A stretch of DNA of 33,738 nt. It comes from Bacillota bacterium. Lineage in GTDB: Bacteria; Bacillota; Clostridia; Lachnospirales; Lachnospiraceae. Below are positions 32,187 through 33,738 of this stretch, piece by piece. The notes beneath the pieces are model-generated. The model had not been told where the DNA came from. It made no database searches and was given only the letters and a program-made list of their open reading frames with translations. The position numbers were made by a program, and so were the translations under genes. Each line of letters begins with the position of its first letter. The stretch's first letter is position 1. The DNA lies in the NCBI GenBank assembly GCA_023415055.1, contig JAEZLZ010000072.1, forward strand, positions 1 through 33,738. Direction: 5' to 3'.

Positions 32187-33596
32187 ATGAGTAATCAGTA
32201 TGATTCTATGACTCTTGCTAATTTGCGAGAGTTGGCGAAAGAAAAAGGACTTAGAAACTTCACAGCTCTGAAGAAAGGTGATCTGATCGAGGCATTGCGT
32301 AAGGTCACATCAGAGGAGTCTGAAGCTCAGACCGAGAAAGAAGATATTAAGGTTACCGAGCCGGTAGAGACAACACAGATGCCAGATGCATTAGAACAGA
32401 ATTCTCCTATGGGAAGAGAAGAACGAAGACCTGCTATATCAAGTCAAAGCGAAATGGATCAGCTGGATAGCGGAGAGACAAAGGTGGGTATATTGGAGGT
32501 GCTCCCGGATGGATATGGTTTTATCCGTTGCGATAATTACCTGCCGGGAGAGAATGATGTATATGTATCTCCGGCACAGATCCGCCGTTTTAATCTGAAG
32601 ACGGGAGATATTGTATCCGGTAATACAAAGGTACGCAGTCAGAATGAAAAATTCAGTGCCTTACTATATATAAAGAGTGTCAATGGCTTTCATCCGGCAG
32701 AGGCTCAAAAACGTAAACGATTTGAGGATCTGACACCGGTATTCCCGAATCAGAGAATTCATCTCGAAACCCCGGGCTCCGGAGTATCTATGAGAATGGT
32801 TGATCTGATTTCACCCATCGGTAAGGGACAAAGAGGTATGATTGTCTCCCAACCGAAGACCGGTAAGACAACCCTTCTGAAACAGATTGCTAAAGCAGTT
32901 ACGAAAAACCATCCGGATATGAAGCTGATCATATTATTAATCGATGAACGTCCTGAGGAAGTAACGGATATCAAGGAATCTATTGAAGGAAGAAATGTCG
33001 AGGTTATTTATTCCACCTTTGATGAGCTTCCAGAGAATCATAAACGAGTATCGGAGATGGTAATCGAGCGTGCAAAACGTCTGGTTGAACATAAACAGGA
33101 CGTAATCATATTGCTTGATAGTATCACACGTCTTGCAAGAGCCTATAATCTGACGGTCCAGCCAAGCGGAAGAACATTATCCGGCGGTCTTGACCCTGCA
33201 GCTCTTCATATGCCGAAGAAGTTCTTTGGTGCAGCGAGAAATATGCGTGAGGGCGGAAGTCTCACCATTCTGGCTACTGCCCTGGTTGAAACCGGCAGCA
33301 GAATGGATGATGTCGTCTTTGAGGAATTCAAAGGTACCGGTAATATGGAACTGGTACTTGACCGAAGTCTGTCTGAGAAGCGAATCTTCCCTGCGATTGA
33401 TCTGCCAAGATCCAGTACCAGAAGAGAGGATCTTCTCTTAACACAGCCGGAGTTGGAAGCAACTTATCTGATGCGAAAAGCATTGGGTGGTTTGAAATCT
33501 GAAGAAGCGCTTGAGCGAATTATTGATATGTTCCTACGTACAAAGACGAATGTTGAATTTATCGAGACAATCAAAAAGACCAAAATTGTCTTTTAG
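32187..33596 (+). CDS. rho: Transcription termination factor Rho
   Basis: This 469-aa hexameric RNA helicase has an N-terminal SAP-like Rho_N domain (about 1-42) and an acidic Glu/Gln-rich linker (about 43-95). A cold-shock RNA-binding domain follows (about 97-165, with GILEVLPDGYGFIR). The ATPase domain has Walker A PKTGKTT (223-229), LIDERPEEVTD and the Q/R-loop region LTVQPSGRTLSGG. It terminates untranslated transcripts. AAAAGGAG precedes the start. rpmE follows, with its own promoter directly after the rho stop codon. Confidence 0.97.
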   Translation: MSNQYDSMTLANLRELAKEKGLRNFTALKKGDLIEALRKVTSEESEAQTEKEDIKVTEPVETTQMPDALEQNSPMGREERRPAISSQSEMDQLDSGETKVGILEVLPDGYGFIRCDNYLPGENDVYVSPAQIRRFNLKTGDIVSGNTKVRSQNEKFSALLYIKSVNGFHPAEAQKRKRFEDLTPVFPNQRIHLETPGSGVSMRMVDLISPIGKGQRGMIVSQPKTGKTTLLKQIAKAVTKNHPDMKLIILLIDERPEEVTDIKESIEGRNVEVIYSTFDELPENHKRVSEMVIERAKRLVEHKQDVIILLDSITRLARAYNLTVQPSGRTLSGGLDPAALHMPKKFFGAARNMREGGSLTILATALVETGSRMDDVVFEEFKGTGNMELVLDRSLSEKRIFPAIDLPRSSTRREDLLLTQPELEATYLMRKALGGLKSEEALERIIDMFLRTKTNVEFIETIKKTKIVF

Positions 33597-33599
33597 GTA

Positions 33600-33628
33600 T
33601 TGCACATGTGAATAACCTGTGCTATAAT
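33600..33628 (+). promoter_or_regulatory. Promoter of rpmE
   Basis: TTGCAC, a 17-nt spacer and TATAAT (4/6 and 6/6) start 4 nt after the rho stop codon. GCACA and TGTGC form a 5-bp inverted repeat inside it, overlapping the -35 and the spacer. Confidence 0.7.
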
Positions 33629-33703
33629 AAAAAAGCTGTTTATTAGATTGGAATTATTATAATGCCAATAGATAAAACTATTCGATCTTAAAGAGGTGAA
33701 AAC

Positions 33704-33738
33704 ATGAAAGAAGGAATCCATCCCAAATATCATCAGGC
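33704..33738 (+). CDS. rpmE: 50S ribosomal protein L31 (partial, N-terminus only)
   Basis: The window ends within this gene. The visible start MKEGIHPKYHQ is characteristic of ribosomal protein L31, and AAAGAGGTG stands upstream. The position after rho is conserved in Firmicutes. Whether it is the zinc-binding (C+) form cannot be told, because the cysteines lie beyond the window. Confidence 0.92.
   Translation, partial: MKEGIHPKYHQ

Overview
The window looks like chromosomal DNA from a spore-forming, low-to-moderate GC Firmicute, most likely a member of the Lachnospiraceae (Lachnoclostridium-like). The reasons are an alpha/beta-type small acid-soluble spore protein (SASP), a DUF4364 protein, strong AGGAGG-type ribosome binding sites, several TTG/GTG starts, the run tig-clpP-clpX-engB, rho followed directly by rpmE, and a typical clostridial tRNA cluster. 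This placement is inferred from gene content, not from a database search.

Layout. 1-330 holds the end of one tRNA gene, tRNA-Leu(UAA) and tRNA-Arg(ACG), with hairpin terminators. 427-1311 encodes two small membrane proteins (DUF1700/HAAS-like and SHOCT). 1762-2115 encodes an unrecognised Asn/Ser/Arg-rich protein with 33-bp internal repeats. 2340-4000 encodes a rhodanese and an RlmL/YpsC-type RNA methyltransferase, separated by a 13-copy hexanucleotide microsatellite. A monoacylglycerol-lipase-like hydrolase (4135-5055, minus) is divergent from an amidase_3 - rdgB - YfcE-type phosphodiesterase run (5457-7914). A consensus promoter then drives seven tRNA genes (Pro, Gly, Arg, His, Gln, Lys, Leu; 8145-9081) that end in a terminator; a 58-bp perfect tandem duplication lies inside this cluster.

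9180-14823 is transport-centred: an AEC transporter (minus), ktrB-ktrA potassium uptake, a CNNM/CBS/CorC membrane protein preceded by a duplicated palindromic repeat, and a second ktrA-like RCK protein. 14921-15249 carries a decayed minus-strand coding remnant. 15385-17208 encodes the most unusual protein: an apparently signal-less choice-of-anchor-A-like head, a long proline stalk and a cysteine-rich tail. It is followed by a DJ-1 family protein, an AGCS amino-acid/sodium symporter (minus), and murF with ddl (minus, cell-wall D-Ala-D-Ala assembly).

22595-28808 runs SASP, glmM, tig (preceded by four 21-bp palindromic repeats), clpP, clpX and engB/ysxC. The lon gene found at this place in many Firmicutes is absent, and a structured inverted repeat occupies the gap. 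A minus-strand operon of malic enzyme, TIGR01212 radical SAM protein and DUF4364 protein follows. 31560-31948 is a previously functional but now broken gene with one frameshift and one amber stop. The window closes with rho and the first codons of rpmE.

Most of the window is conserved housekeeping DNA. No complete new defence or mobile system is visible. The points of most interest are the composite signal-less surface-like protein, the low-complexity protein at 1762, the two structured repeat families upstream of corC-like and tig, the hexanucleotide microsatellite, and the tRNA-Gln-linked duplication.
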